Shown here piece after piece: positions 45,927-54,694 of a DNA stretch of 64,000 nt. Position 1 is the stretch's first letter. Every line of letters begins with the position of its first letter. The notes beneath the pieces were generated by a model. That model did not search any database, was not told the DNA's origin, and saw nothing but the letters and a program-made list of their open reading frames with translations. The translations under genes and the position numbers were made by a program. The DNA is from Melioribacteraceae bacterium (GTDB taxonomy: Bacteria; Bacteroidota; Ignavibacteria; Ignavibacteriales; Melioribacteraceae), in assembly GCA_021739765.1 (NCBI GenBank), contig JAIPBD010000009.1, forward strand, positions 62,001-126,000, given 5' to 3'.

Positions 45927-47186
45927 ATGAAAAAAATTAAGGGTTTGAGATGGTGGATTATCACTCTCGTAGCGATAGCGACCGTTATAAATTATATAGA
46001 TCGAGGCGCGCTTTCTATAATGTGGCCCGAAATTTCGAAAGACCTTGGGATGACCAAGGAAGATTATTCAACAATCGCAATTACATTTACGATCGCATAC
46101 GCGTTATCTCAAACTCTATCCGGTCGTTTATACGATTGGATTGGTACAAGAATGGGCTTTGTATTCTCGATCGTACTTTGGTCTGTTTCGGTTGCTTTTC
46201 ATGGATTGGCAAGAGGAATGGCGAGTTTCAGCATCTTTAGATTTTTTCTCGGGCTTGGAGAAGCCGGAAACTGGCCCGGAGCCACAAAATCAAATGCCGA
46301 GTGGTTCCCTATAAAAGAGAGAGCGCTTGCTCAAGGCATATTCAATTCGGGCGCCTCAATCGGTTCAATCATTTCTCCCCCATTCATCGCTTTTTTGTAT
46401 TTATGGATTGGTTGGGAACTTACTTTTGTCCTACTTGGATTTCTCGGAATTTTATGGATTGTACCCTGGTTATTTATCAACAAAGCATTACCCAAAGATC
46501 ATCCATGGGTTACAGATTCAGAAAAGGAATATATACTGTCCGACCAAAAGGATGAAAAATCAGATGAAAAACCTCCGTCATGGGGAAAAGTGCTCAAACA
46601 AAAAAAATCCTGGGCGGTTTTGGCATCACGATTTTTCCTTGATCCTATTTGGTGGCTCTTTGTTTTTTGGCTACCAATTTATTTAGCGGACACCTTCGAT
46701 TTTGATATCAAACAAATCGGTCTTTTTGCCTGGATGCCTTATGTGGGCGCTGCTACCGGAGCAATTTTCGGCGGATGGATCGCCGGAAAATGGATGAACA
46801 GTGGTTGGAGTTTGAATAAAGCCAGAAAAGGCGCGATAGTTCTCGGTGCAGCAATTATGCTACCGGCATTAATTTTTACTTCCGTTGCGAGCACGCCACT
46901 TGTTGCGGTAATTTTAATTGCATTAATTCTTTTCGGATTTCAGACTTCGATCAGCAATATACAAACTCTACCGAGTGATTTTTTCAGCGGCAAATCTGTC
47001 GGATCACTTGCGGGTCTTGGAGGAACTACAGCAGCAATTGGCGTTGTTTTAACAACCTACATCGTTCCTGCATTAACGGTTGATACCTATGCTCCTTTTT
47101 TCATCTTGGGCGCAATCCTGGTTCCATTAGGCGTAGCGAGCGTTTATATTTTTGGCGGCCAAATAGAAAAAACAGAGATGAAATAA
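45927..47186 (+). CDS. MFS hexuronate transporter (ExuT/ACS-like)
   Basis: I take the ATG at 45927 (GGGAG 6 bp upstream) rather than the TTG one codon earlier. The 419-aa inner-membrane carrier has twelve hydrophobic segments and anion:cation symporter family motifs: INYIDRGALSIMWPEISKDLGM, GRLYDWIGTRMGFVFSIVLWS, and FRFFLGLGEAGNWPGATKSNAEWFPIKERALAQG. ExuT-like members import D-glucuronate and D-galacturonate with protons; in alginate clusters they carry monouronates or DEH. Together with the TRAP system the locus has two inner-membrane uronate importers. Confidence 0.93.
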   Translation: MKKIKGLRWWIITLVAIATVINYIDRGALSIMWPEISKDLGMTKEDYSTIAITFTIAYALSQTLSGRLYDWIGTRMGFVFSIVLWSVSVAFHGLARGMASFSIFRFFLGLGEAGNWPGATKSNAEWFPIKERALAQGIFNSGASIGSIISPPFIAFLYLWIGWELTFVLLGFLGILWIVPWLFINKALPKDHPWVTDSEKEYILSDQKDEKSDEKPPSWGKVLKQKKSWAVLASRFFLDPIWWLFVFWLPIYLADTFDFDIKQIGLFAWMPYVGAATGAIFGGWIAGKWMNSGWSLNKARKGAIVLGAAIMLPALIFTSVASTPLVAVILIALILFGFQTSISNIQTLPSDFFSGKSVGSLAGLGGTTAAIGVVLTTYIVPALTVDTYAPFFILGAILVPLGVASVYIFGGQIEKTEMK

Positions 47187-47188
47187 AA

Positions 47189-47203
47189 ATCCTTACAAAG
47201 GAT
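47189..47203 (+). promoter_or_regulatory. small inverted repeat masking the ribosome site of the esterase gene
   Basis: ATCCTT-ACA-AAGGAT forms a perfect 6-bp stem, and its 3' arm is the AAGGA ribosome-binding sequence of the gene starting at 47208. The stem is short and AT-rich, so any effect on translation is likely modest. Confidence 0.4.
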
Positions 47204-47207
47204 ATTC

Positions 47208-49157
47208 ATGAAAAATTTATTTTTGATATTATTCTGTGCGGTTCAAATCCAACTGACCGCACAGTTAAAACTCCCTTCAATCTTTTCCGATAACATGGTT
47301 CTTCAGGCACAAAAGGAAATAAACATTTGGGGATGGGCTTCCGCAGGTGAAAATATAAGTGTGGAATTTCGCAAACAATCCAAATCAATAATCGCGAATT
47401 CTAACGGTGAATGGATTGTGAAGTTAAGCCCTGAAAATTATGGCGGACCGGATGATTTGAAAATTGCCGATGAAGAGAATGAAAGAATTTTTAAAAATGT
47501 TTTGGTTGGAGAAGTTTGGGTTTGTTCGGGCCAATCAAATATGAATATGCCGTTAGGAGGATGGGGAAGGGTTAACAATTATAAAGTAGAAATTAAAAAT
47601 GCCAATTATCCCAAAATTCGACTTTATACTGTACCTCTCACTTTATCAGAAAAACCGGAACAATTTGTTGATGCCGAGCCTTGGAATATTTGTACTCCGG
47701 AAACATTAGAAAACTTTTCCGCGGTCGCATACTTTTATGGACGTGAATTATTTACAAAGTTAAATGTTCCTATCGGACTGATTCACGTATCCAAAGGTGG
47801 AACACCGATCGAAAGTTGGATGAGTGCAAGCAGTTTGAAAGAATTTCCCGAATTTAACTCAGATATTAAATTTGTTAAAGAAGGTTCAGTCACAAAATTT
47901 AAAACTATTAATGATTCGTACAAAAAATCGTACTCCCAATGGTTTGAAAGCATAAAGGAAAATGATCCGGGTTTTACTTCCGAGCCCGCCTGGTTTGATT
48001 CATCATACAATTTTGATGATTGGTTAACCATGGAAATTCCAAATGTTTGGGAGGATCAAGGATTACCCAAATATGATGGGGTCGTTTGGTTTAAAAAAGT
48101 TTTAAATCTGCCTCCTTCATGGATTGACCAAAATCTAAAAATTTGTCTTGGACCCGTCGAAGACAAAGATATAACTTATTATAACGGGATTAAGATCGGA
48201 GAACAAAAATCCAAAAATCTTCTTTCGATTTATGAATTACCGAAAGAATTGAACACTAAATCGGAAAATGTGCTCACGGTTAGAATACATGACGATTATG
48301 GAAACGGCGGAATTTGGGGAAGAGAGAACGAGCTTTATTTGGAGAACGAACTTGGCGAAAAAATAACTCTCGTAGGTGAGTGGAAATATAAGCCGGCATT
48401 ACAATTTGATGATAATAATTTGAAAGTACCCGAAAGAGTGCTTATTGATCGAAAGCCTACAATTCTTTTTAACGGAATGATTTCACCGATTACAAATTTT
48501 GCAGCACGAGGATTTATTTGGTATCAGGGTGAAAGTAACGGTTCGCGTCCCGAACAGTACAAGTTGTTATTCCCGAAAATGATTTCGAGCTGGCGAAATT
48601 ACTGGAATGATCCGGAAATGCCGTACTATTTTGTTCAACTCGCGAATTATAAAGCGAAATCGAAGAAACCCTCAAACAGCGGTTGGCAATATATCAGAGA
48701 ATCTCAAAACTCTGTTTTGGATTTACCAAATACCGGAATGGCGGTAACAATTGATATCGGGCATCCGACCGATGTTCATCCAAAAAACAAGCAGGAGGTT
48801 GGAAGAAGGTTAGCTCTTCCGGCTCTTGTAAAAACTTATGGAATAGAGAACCTTGAATATAGCGGACCTTCGCTCGAGAATTTCGAAATTATAAATGGGG
48901 AAGTTCTTCTTTCATTCAAACATGCAGAAGGATTAAAAACACCTGGAAATGAAAAGTTAGTCGGATTTGAACTTGCCGGTCAGGATAGTATTTTCCATAA
49001 AGTTGATGCGAAAATTCAAGGTGATAAGGTTATTTTGAAATCGGATATTGTAATTAATCCGGTTGCCGTCAGATACGGATGGGCGTTTAATCCTGACTGT
49101 AACTTGTATAATTCCTCAAATTTGCCGGCTTTACCATTTAGAACGGATGAATGGTAA
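47208..49157 (+). CDS. sialate O-acetylesterase-like carbohydrate esterase (SASA/SGNH fold)
   Basis: The 649-aa exported protein (signal to about Ala19) has a SASA-type SGNH hydrolase fold. The nucleophile is Ser110 in VCSGQSNMNMP, and the catalytic Asp-x-His is Asp522 and His524 in DIGHPTDVHPKNKQEVG. Block motifs GLIHVSKGGTPIESWM, RGFIWYQGESNGSRPEQY and FPKMISSWRNYWNDPEMPYYFVQLANY are clear. Between about 270 and 400 it carries a GH2-like jelly-roll insertion (WFKKVLNLPPSWIDQNLKICLG), common in this family. It removes O-acetyl groups from glycans in the periplasm; acetylated alginate or another acetylated uronan is a plausible substrate here (inference). Confidence 0.9.
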   Translation: MKNLFLILFCAVQIQLTAQLKLPSIFSDNMVLQAQKEINIWGWASAGENISVEFRKQSKSIIANSNGEWIVKLSPENYGGPDDLKIADEENERIFKNVLVGEVWVCSGQSNMNMPLGGWGRVNNYKVEIKNANYPKIRLYTVPLTLSEKPEQFVDAEPWNICTPETLENFSAVAYFYGRELFTKLNVPIGLIHVSKGGTPIESWMSASSLKEFPEFNSDIKFVKEGSVTKFKTINDSYKKSYSQWFESIKENDPGFTSEPAWFDSSYNFDDWLTMEIPNVWEDQGLPKYDGVVWFKKVLNLPPSWIDQNLKICLGPVEDKDITYYNGIKIGEQKSKNLLSIYELPKELNTKSENVLTVRIHDDYGNGGIWGRENELYLENELGEKITLVGEWKYKPALQFDDNNLKVPERVLIDRKPTILFNGMISPITNFAARGFIWYQGESNGSRPEQYKLLFPKMISSWRNYWNDPEMPYYFVQLANYKAKSKKPSNSGWQYIRESQNSVLDLPNTGMAVTIDIGHPTDVHPKNKQEVGRRLALPALVKTYGIENLEYSGPSLENFEIINGEVLLSFKHAEGLKTPGNEKLVGFELAGQDSIFHKVDAKIQGDKVILKSDIVINPVAVRYGWAFNPDCNLYNSSNLPALPFRTDEW

Positions 49158-49215
49158 AATTTAATAGTTTTATAATTTATTATAATAATTTCAAAAAGAA
49201 TACTCAAAATCTGAT

Positions 49216-51387
49216 ATGAAAAATATTTTTGCCATAATTTTTATTACTAGTATCCAGCTACTAAGTCAATCAGCCTGGTTAACTGATTTACCAACCAACA
49301 AAGAAATTTTTGAATCATTATCAGTTGAAAATCCGGAGATTGTAACAATCAAAAAAGTGGCTGAATCAGATGTTGATGAAGCACTTAAAAAGCTGGCCGC
49401 CTACTATCGAGAAAAATTTTCCAACTCTTATTTCTTTGATTGGAAAAAATTCGAAAATAAATTTGATGAATATAAAAATTTGTATCCGACTCAAATTGAG
49501 TCTCACTCCCTCAGGAAAAATTTACATCTGGATTTGTTTCCGGCAACCGCAAATTGGAAACTCCCTATCCTCGCATTAAACGGCGAAAATATTTCGGCAT
49601 ATCAGCTGAGGCATTTGGCCCGGCAGCACAAAATGATAGATATTGCTTTTATGTATCATTACGAAAAAGACCCAAGGTATGTGAAATATTTCATCGACCA
49701 AATGCTTTCGCTTAATGTGGCCTTTGAAGAAAACAATTACGCACAAGATGGAAATGGTGTTTTTGAATATTTTAGGGCAGGATACAGAGTCCTAAACTGG
49801 TTTCTCGTCCATAATATTTTCTTAAAGTCAGAACATTATTCCGACGCAAATCAATTCGAATTTATCAGAACCATGATTTATCATGGCGCAGTTCTGAGAG
49901 AAAACACTAAAGATTTTAATCCGGGAAATCACCACACCAAGGGGTTAGTCGGGTTGTTTATAATATCGACATTGTTAAATGAATTCGAGTTTTCACGGGA
50001 ATGGCAAAATCATTCGATAGAAATGCTGACTGAACATTTAAGCAAAGAAGTAAATGACGATGGTTTTCAGTTTGAGCGGTCGATTCATTATCACATCGGT
50101 GATATCGATAATTATTTTTACGTCTATTACTTAGCGAAATTAAACTCGGTTAAATTGCCCGATGTTTACCGTAGCCGCTTCTACTCAATGTTTGAGTCAT
50201 TAATTAAAATGGCGTTGCCAAACAAAATGCTGCCGGTGCAGCAAGATGATACCGATGCTCCCTGGGCTGAATTTAACCGGTTAGAAGAAACAATGAAACT
50301 CGGCTCGATTCTATTTGATAACCCGATTTTTTCTTACTTCGCGGGTGATGAAATCTCAGCTTCAAAATATTGGTATTTCCGGGATGCTGATCTGCAAAAA
50401 GTAAATAATAAAACTGAACGTGATCGACCAACTATCGGGTCGGAAGTTTTGTCAGAAACCGGATATTATATTATGCGAAACGGTTGGGCAAAAGACGATG
50501 CTTACATGATTATCAGTGCCGGACTTTCAGATACGAAGCCTGACCATCAACACGGTGATATGTTGGGAGTTTATGCTTACGCGAATGGAAATGTTATTTT
50601 GCCAAATTATCAAGTCCGTTATTTCCTTGACGATTTTAAGTTTTTCAAAAATTCTTTTACGAAAAATGTTGCACTTGTTGATTCAATACCTCACGGTCAA
50701 AATTGGAAAGGGAATAGCGGAGGTTCCGGTTTTGGTAAATGGTTAAAACTTCCCAATCCAACTATTTTAGATTGGAAATCGACAAAAAATTATGATTATT
50801 TTGCCGCTTCACATGATGTGTATAATTCGATTGGTGTTAAATACCGGCGGGAAGTAATTTTTGTAAAAGCCGGTTATTGGATCGTGATCGATAATTTTCA
50901 ATCCGAAGATCTTCATTCATATCAGCAAATTTGGCAAGGGCATTTTGATGAGGAAGAGGAACGGTTCTTCAGAACAACATTCGCCGATGGTTCCGGACTC
51001 GATATAATTCCTCTTAATAATTCAAATTATAGATTTACTAAGGATTCCTTTCGAGGAAAAGGAAATCTGGTTGTTGAAAATACGGGGAAGTCGAATTTCA
51101 ATATTGTAACGATGCTTTATCCTTTTCATGATTTTGATCAACGCGCAATTTTGGATGAAAGCGGATCAGGAAGTCTCGGAAGTTTAACTTTGGAAACGAA
51201 TCAAACCAGCATAAATATTGAGGGGGATGATCAATATTATGATTTAAGAATTACCGAGAACGGGGGAAATAGTTTATTGCTCAATTACTCCGAAAAAAAC
51301 AAATCCACTCAAAATGATTTATTACTTAAAGGGATTTATTATTATAACTATGCGGGAAAAGAAATAGACAAAATCGATCACCGATAA
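49216..51387 (+). CDS. heparinase II/III-family polysaccharide lyase
   Basis: The 723-aa exported protein (signal to about Ser19) has an N-terminal helical toroid (about 60-400) with FNPGNHHTKGLVGLFIIS and FQFERSIHYHIGDIDNYFYVYYLAKL supplying His, Asn and Tyr candidates. The C-terminal heparinase II/III beta-sandwich (from about 405) has SETGYYIMRNGWAKDDAYMIISAG and DHQHGDMLGVYAYANG. The organisation is that of PL12, PL15, PL21 and PL39 enzymes; PL39 includes alginate lyases. The exact family cannot be set by eye. It is the last gene of the cluster. The upstream 58 bp is very A+T rich with a TATAATTTATTATA stretch, so it may have its own promoter. Confidence 0.85.
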   Translation: MKNIFAIIFITSIQLLSQSAWLTDLPTNKEIFESLSVENPEIVTIKKVAESDVDEALKKLAAYYREKFSNSYFFDWKKFENKFDEYKNLYPTQIESHSLRKNLHLDLFPATANWKLPILALNGENISAYQLRHLARQHKMIDIAFMYHYEKDPRYVKYFIDQMLSLNVAFEENNYAQDGNGVFEYFRAGYRVLNWFLVHNIFLKSEHYSDANQFEFIRTMIYHGAVLRENTKDFNPGNHHTKGLVGLFIISTLLNEFEFSREWQNHSIEMLTEHLSKEVNDDGFQFERSIHYHIGDIDNYFYVYYLAKLNSVKLPDVYRSRFYSMFESLIKMALPNKMLPVQQDDTDAPWAEFNRLEETMKLGSILFDNPIFSYFAGDEISASKYWYFRDADLQKVNNKTERDRPTIGSEVLSETGYYIMRNGWAKDDAYMIISAGLSDTKPDHQHGDMLGVYAYANGNVILPNYQVRYFLDDFKFFKNSFTKNVALVDSIPHGQNWKGNSGGSGFGKWLKLPNPTILDWKSTKNYDYFAASHDVYNSIGVKYRREVIFVKAGYWIVIDNFQSEDLHSYQQIWQGHFDEEEERFFRTTFADGSGLDIIPLNNSNYRFTKDSFRGKGNLVVENTGKSNFNIVTMLYPFHDFDQRAILDESGSGSLGSLTLETNQTSINIEGDDQYYDLRITENGGNSLLLNYSEKNKSTQNDLLLKGIYYYNYAGKEIDKIDHR

Positions 51388-51462
51388 AAAAGTTTGCCTG
51401 ACTTAATAAATCACATCTTTAGATATTCTTCACTCAAAATGGTCTTGGAAAAAATAGATCGT

Positions 51463-51481
51463 AATTATACGTAGTATAATT
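51463..51481 (+). promoter_or_regulatory. perfect 19-bp inverted repeat AATTATAC-GTA-GTATAATT
   Basis: Two 8-bp arms are separated by GTA. The right half, AGTATAATT, also occurs next to the first operator of the window (479-487). It may be a regulator site or a short stem; nothing downstream for 300 bp is coding. Confidence 0.45.
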
Positions 51482-51590
51482 TTCGAAAAATTTACTACAT
51501 TCAACTATTGTTGATTTTGTACTTGAATAAGTTTTAACAGAAATAACGTGCATGCAAATTTAATTGAAGTGGGAGCAAAAACTTAAAATC

Positions 51591-51603
51591 ATCGGTAACC
51601 GAT
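51591..51603 (+). promoter_or_regulatory. 13-bp palindrome ATCGGTAACCGAT
   Basis: This perfect palindrome has a central A and GGT/ACC half-sites like those of GntR-family operators. It lies about 23 bp upstream of the possible TTGAAC/TATAAT promoter of the small membrane protein at 51780. The assignment is tentative. Confidence 0.4.
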
Positions 51604-51625
51604 TTTACCCGCAAGAAAACTTTTG

Positions 51626-51655
51626 TTGAACGTCGAGGCAAATCAATAATATAAT
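51626..51655 (+). promoter_or_regulatory. possible sigma70-like promoter
   Basis: TTGAAC at 51626-51631 and TATAAT at 51650-51655 are separated by 18 bp, giving a leader of about 118 nt before the gene at 51780. The A+T-rich background makes chance matches likely. Confidence 0.4.
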
Positions 51656-51779
51656 TCAAAAGTGATTATTTGAGATTATCCCAGAACAGATTCTTGCTTG
51701 CGCATAATGATTTTTTGGGAACTACGCATTTTGCTGATCCAAGATTCGGGTCGAATAATTAAAAAGAGTCTTTCTTGAT

Positions 51780-52190
51780 ATGTTAGTTCTATTTACAACC
51801 ATTGGAACCTTCGTTTTCGTAGGTTTGATTTTCGTCCTAATTTTTGTAATTGCCGAAAAGAAAAAGCAGAAAAAGAGACTAAAAGCCGTAGCATTAATTG
51901 AAAAATTAAATCGGGATTACAAGTCTTATTCGAGCAGGCTCTCCAAAATTATGAATAAAATTCGATATGAGATCCGTACGAGCGGAAATGGTAATGGTCA
52001 GAACGGCAGCTATAAATTTACGCAAGAGGAAAGAGCGGAGTTGAAAAGGTATCTTTCATCTGAGGATTTGCAAATTCTTGAGAATAAAAATATTTATGGA
52101 CAAATAACTATGATGAGCCGTCTTATCATCACCGTAAAGCAAAAATATATGAAAAAACTAAAATACCTAAACGATGTAGCTAATTTATAA
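51780..52190 (+). CDS. small membrane-anchored protein with helical tail, unknown function
   Basis: The 136-aa protein has one N-terminal membrane segment (about residues 3-25, TTIGTFVFVGLIFVLIFVIA), followed by a strongly basic stretch (EKKKQKKRLK) and a mostly helical, charged cytoplasmic part ending in a likely coiled coil. I recognise no family. The start gives the membrane helix directly. The positively charged segment after the helix places the C-terminus in the cytoplasm. It is a stand-alone gene between the lyase cluster and the glycosyltransferase. Confidence 0.65.
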   Translation: MLVLFTTIGTFVFVGLIFVLIFVIAEKKKQKKRLKAVALIEKLNRDYKSYSSRLSKIMNKIRYEIRTSGNGNGQNGSYKFTQEERAELKRYLSSEDLQILENKNIYGQITMMSRLIITVKQKYMKKLKYLNDVANL

Positions 52191-52233
52191 AATACAAATT
52201 GTAAAAATGTTGAACTATCTATCCGGTAAGTAT

Positions 52234-52413
52234 TTAGAATAAATAATTGACGGCAAAGGCCGTAAATGATAAAATACCTATAAATAATAAAACCACGATG
52301 AGTAATTTTTCCATCCAGCTTAGCTCTCGAAAAGATTTTTTGTTTTTTGAATTGATAAATAGGATAATTACAACGGTGGCAATTGCAATGTAAATTGGAA
52401 ATAATGTTTTCAT
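52234..52413 (-). CDS. 59-aa membrane protein on the minus strand, unknown function
   Basis: Read on the minus strand, ATG at 52413-52411 opens a 59-codon frame ending in TAA at 52236-52234. The product begins MKTLFPIYIAIATVV, has a first membrane helix to about residue 20, a basic loop (NSKNKKSFRELSWMEK), a second helix (KLLIVVLLFIGILSFTAFAV) and ends NYLF. A GAGG ribosome site lies about 5 bp upstream of the ATG. The two-helix layout with a Lys/Arg-rich loop is coherent for a small inner-membrane protein with a cytoplasmic loop. I do not recognise the family. It is divergently placed relative to the glycosyltransferase and convergent with the gene at 51780. Confidence 0.6.
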   Translation of the reverse strand: MKTLFPIYIAIATVVIILFINSKNKKSFRELSWMEKLLIVVLLFIGILSFTAFAVNYLF

Positions 52414-52612
52414 TTCAACCTCAATTTATTGGTAGTAAATTTTTCCTCACTTTCTCCGCTATCGGATTATTTTTAGTGCATCTTTTTCTATTTATTGAGG
52501 TACTCACACAAATTCTTTCTCAAATTGATGCCCACTTTAGACGATTCATTAATAAAAATTACTCGTCAAAATTTAAAAAATTTTACGATGCGATTTAATA
52601 CGGTGAGAGATA
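52414..52612 (+). other. 199-bp intergenic stretch with a doubtful small plus-strand frame
   Basis: A plus-strand frame from ATG 52404 to 52598 would give a 64-aa hydrophobic peptide (FFLTFSAIGLFLVHLFLFIEVL). It overlaps the start of the better supported minus-strand gene and has no ribosome site, so I do not call it. The region probably carries the divergent promoters for the 59-aa gene and the glycosyltransferase. Confidence 0.4.
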
Positions 52613-53662
52613 TTGGCTGAGATAAAAATGCCGACAGTTTCGGTTGTGCTTTGTGTTTTTAATCAATCGGAATATTTAACTGAAGCGATCGAAAGCATAC
52701 TAAAACAAACCTTTACGGATTTTGAATTCATTATTGTAAATGATGGTTCTACAGATGACTCGCAGAAAATTATCGATTCTTACGATGATCCCCGCATCGT
52801 GACAATTAAAAATTCCCGCAATCTAGGACTAAGTATCTCAAAAAATATGGCACATAAGTTAGCAAAGGGAAATTACATAGTTGCTTGTGATGGTGATGAC
52901 TGGAATGATAAATCAAGATTGCAGAAGCAAGTCAATTTTATGAATGAGAATCCGGATATCGATATTTCCGGCACCAATTTTGCACATATTGGAACCGGGA
53001 AGATTATTCAGAAACCAAGGAATGATGAAGAAATAATAATTGCTTTGTTGGAAGGTTGTTCTATTTGTCACGGATCGACAATTTTCCGGAAATCATCGAT
53101 GGAGAAATATAATTTATTCTATGATGAAAATGTTTTAGCCTCTGTTGATTACGATTTATATTCTCGATGCGCCGACATTCTAAAATTGGGAAATCTACAG
53201 GAAGTGTTATACAATTATAGAATGCATAGGAACCAAATGACATTTTATATGAGCTCAAAACAGGTTCAATTTGGTGATAAAGTTCGTAATCGTGAACTTA
53301 ATCGTATTATTCCCCAAAGAACTAGAGATGAGTCTGAAATTCATTGCAAAATTTGTAGAAAGGACTTTGCCGGTATTGAAAATGATTTTGAAAAAAGCAA
53401 AAGATGGTTGGATCGATTACTGCGGGCCAATCAAGAATCCGGGTGTTATGATGAAAAATTGTTCGAGAAATTTGTTAATCGATTGAAGGGAAATGTAATA
53501 AAAGCTTACTGTGATTCTCGATTTGTGCTTGCCAAAAAGTATAATCTGAAATTGCTAAAAGAATATTTCTCCTCCCCGCAAAATGCATTTAAGGTTTACA
53601 ACTTCAAGGTAACATTCGGTATCGTTGTGAAGTGTTTCATTCAGTATAAAAGAACTAAATAA
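52613..53662 (+). CDS. family 2 glycosyltransferase (GT-A fold)
   Basis: The frame starts at TTG 52613 (GAGAGA upstream) or ATG 52628; both precede the Rossmann-like core. The 349-aa protein has the GT2 opening TVSVVLCVFNQSEYLTEAIESILKQTFTDFEFIIVNDGSTDDS and ACDGDDWND with the DxD-type metal motif. CSICHGSTIFRKSSM and SVDYDLYSRCADI follow, with YNYRMHRNQMTF in the acceptor half. It transfers a sugar from a nucleotide donor to a glycan or lipid acceptor; donor and acceptor are unknown. A short cysteine pair (HCKICRKDF) in the C-terminal third is unusual. It converges with the minus-strand pair downstream. Confidence 0.9.
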   Translation: MAEIKMPTVSVVLCVFNQSEYLTEAIESILKQTFTDFEFIIVNDGSTDDSQKIIDSYDDPRIVTIKNSRNLGLSISKNMAHKLAKGNYIVACDGDDWNDKSRLQKQVNFMNENPDIDISGTNFAHIGTGKIIQKPRNDEEIIIALLEGCSICHGSTIFRKSSMEKYNLFYDENVLASVDYDLYSRCADILKLGNLQEVLYNYRMHRNQMTFYMSSKQVQFGDKVRNRELNRIIPQRTRDESEIHCKICRKDFAGIENDFEKSKRWLDRLLRANQESGCYDEKLFEKFVNRLKGNVIKAYCDSRFVLAKKYNLKLLKEYFSSPQNAFKVYNFKVTFGIVVKCFIQYKRTK

Positions 53663-53675
53663 TTTGTTTTTACGG

Positions 53676-54683
53676 TTACTCTTTGCCGACTATCTTTCGA
53701 AATTTCTCAACACCATCCCTAAATACCGATTTACCGAAGTTAACGCTTTTGGAATCTTTGATTCCCATATAGCCTTTATCCAAAACCAGTAAAACGGGGT
53801 TTACCGTTTTCTGAAATGTATCTTTCGATTTTTCCTTCGCCAGCGCTTTTAATTTAGTATTAATTTGTTCAAATAATTCCGACGTTAAGTCTTTGGTGGC
53901 TTCAAGTATAAATCCGGGATTGGGTCGTAGATCCTTGTCAGATTCTGCGACTAATACGGTGCAATAGTTCTCGGTTATGAGTGAAATCCGGGTTAAGAGG
54001 GTTGCGTTCACGAATCCATCGGCAAGTGAAGAGAGAATTTTGTTTAGAATCGGAATAGATTTCATAGTATCGGTAGCAAACTTCGAAAAGATTTCTTCCG
54101 TTGCGTATTCGATTCCTTCTGAGCCTCCGACTAACATTGAATAATAAACTTTTTTGAATATTATAAACAAATCCCGGTTAGATGTGCGCCCGTTGAACAA
54201 AATAAAAGTGTCTTTTATGAGATCAATTGAAGCTGATAAAACGAACAAAGCGTCCAGAAAACCATTTTGCGAAATAGCGGTGCTGTAAAAGACTTGATTG
54301 ACATAGTGTTTTCTAATTTTTCGATTTCTTTCCTTAAGGAGATTTGTTATTCGATAATAATTCTCTTCTGTCGGAATAGAATTCTTGTCATCAAGCATCT
54401 CAAGTACTTTAGGATTTTGTGAATACTGGTTCATTCGCGCAGTAAGGACTTTCGTTTTTTCAGATTCGTCTTTCGCCGGTTTATAATTACGCGGTAAACG
54501 AATTAATCTGTAAAGGGGCAGAATTAAAAAGTAGAAAACAAACAAAACGATTGCCAGAAGAAAAGCATAACCGAAAAAAATGTTCACTTCTTTGATGTAA
54601 TAGTAAAGTTCAAAAAATTCCTTAACTACAAACACCAAAGCAAACGCAAAAAAGAAGTAAAATATTTTTTTTATTGATTTCAT
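53676..54683 (-). CDS. DUF697-family membrane protein
   Basis: I place the start at ATG 54683 (product MKSIKKIFYFF, 335 aa) because the longer frame overlaps the helicase gene. Two membrane helices lie at about residues 5-25 and 35-58 (FFFAFALVFVVKEFFELYYY and FFGYAFLLAIVLFVFYFLILPLYRLI). A cytoplasmic helical part carries a DUF697-like segment (ISQNGFLDALFVLSASIDLIKDTFILFNGRTS, then LSSLADGFVNATLLTRISLITENYC). DUF697 proteins are often linked to GTPases or envelope stress, but the function is not known. It follows the helicase gene by 11 bp on the minus strand and is likely co-transcribed. Confidence 0.75.
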   Translation of the reverse strand: MKSIKKIFYFFFAFALVFVVKEFFELYYYIKEVNIFFGYAFLLAIVLFVFYFLILPLYRLIRLPRNYKPAKDESEKTKVLTARMNQYSQNPKVLEMLDDKNSIPTEENYYRITNLLKERNRKIRKHYVNQVFYSTAISQNGFLDALFVLSASIDLIKDTFILFNGRTSNRDLFIIFKKVYYSMLVGGSEGIEYATEEIFSKFATDTMKSIPILNKILSSLADGFVNATLLTRISLITENYCTVLVAESDKDLRPNPGFILEATKDLTSELFEQINTKLKALAKEKSKDTFQKTVNPVLLVLDKGYMGIKDSKSVNFGKSVFRDGVEKFRKIVGKE

Positions 54684-54694
54684 GATTAGCGATT

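Larger units (their letters stand above)
51388..51779 (+). other. 392-bp intergenic region with two palindromes and a possible promoter
   Basis: This gap closes the uronate cluster. It contains a perfect inverted repeat AATTATAC-GTA-GTATAATT (51463-51481), a second one ATCGGT-A-ACCGAT (51591-51603), and a possible promoter TTGAAC-N18-TATAAT (51626-51655). I saw no coding potential and no clear terminator after the lyase gene. Confidence 0.65.

Noticed and set aside
52404-52598. Small hydrophobic plus-strand frame
   Set aside because: It has no ribosome site and overlaps a better supported minus-strand gene.
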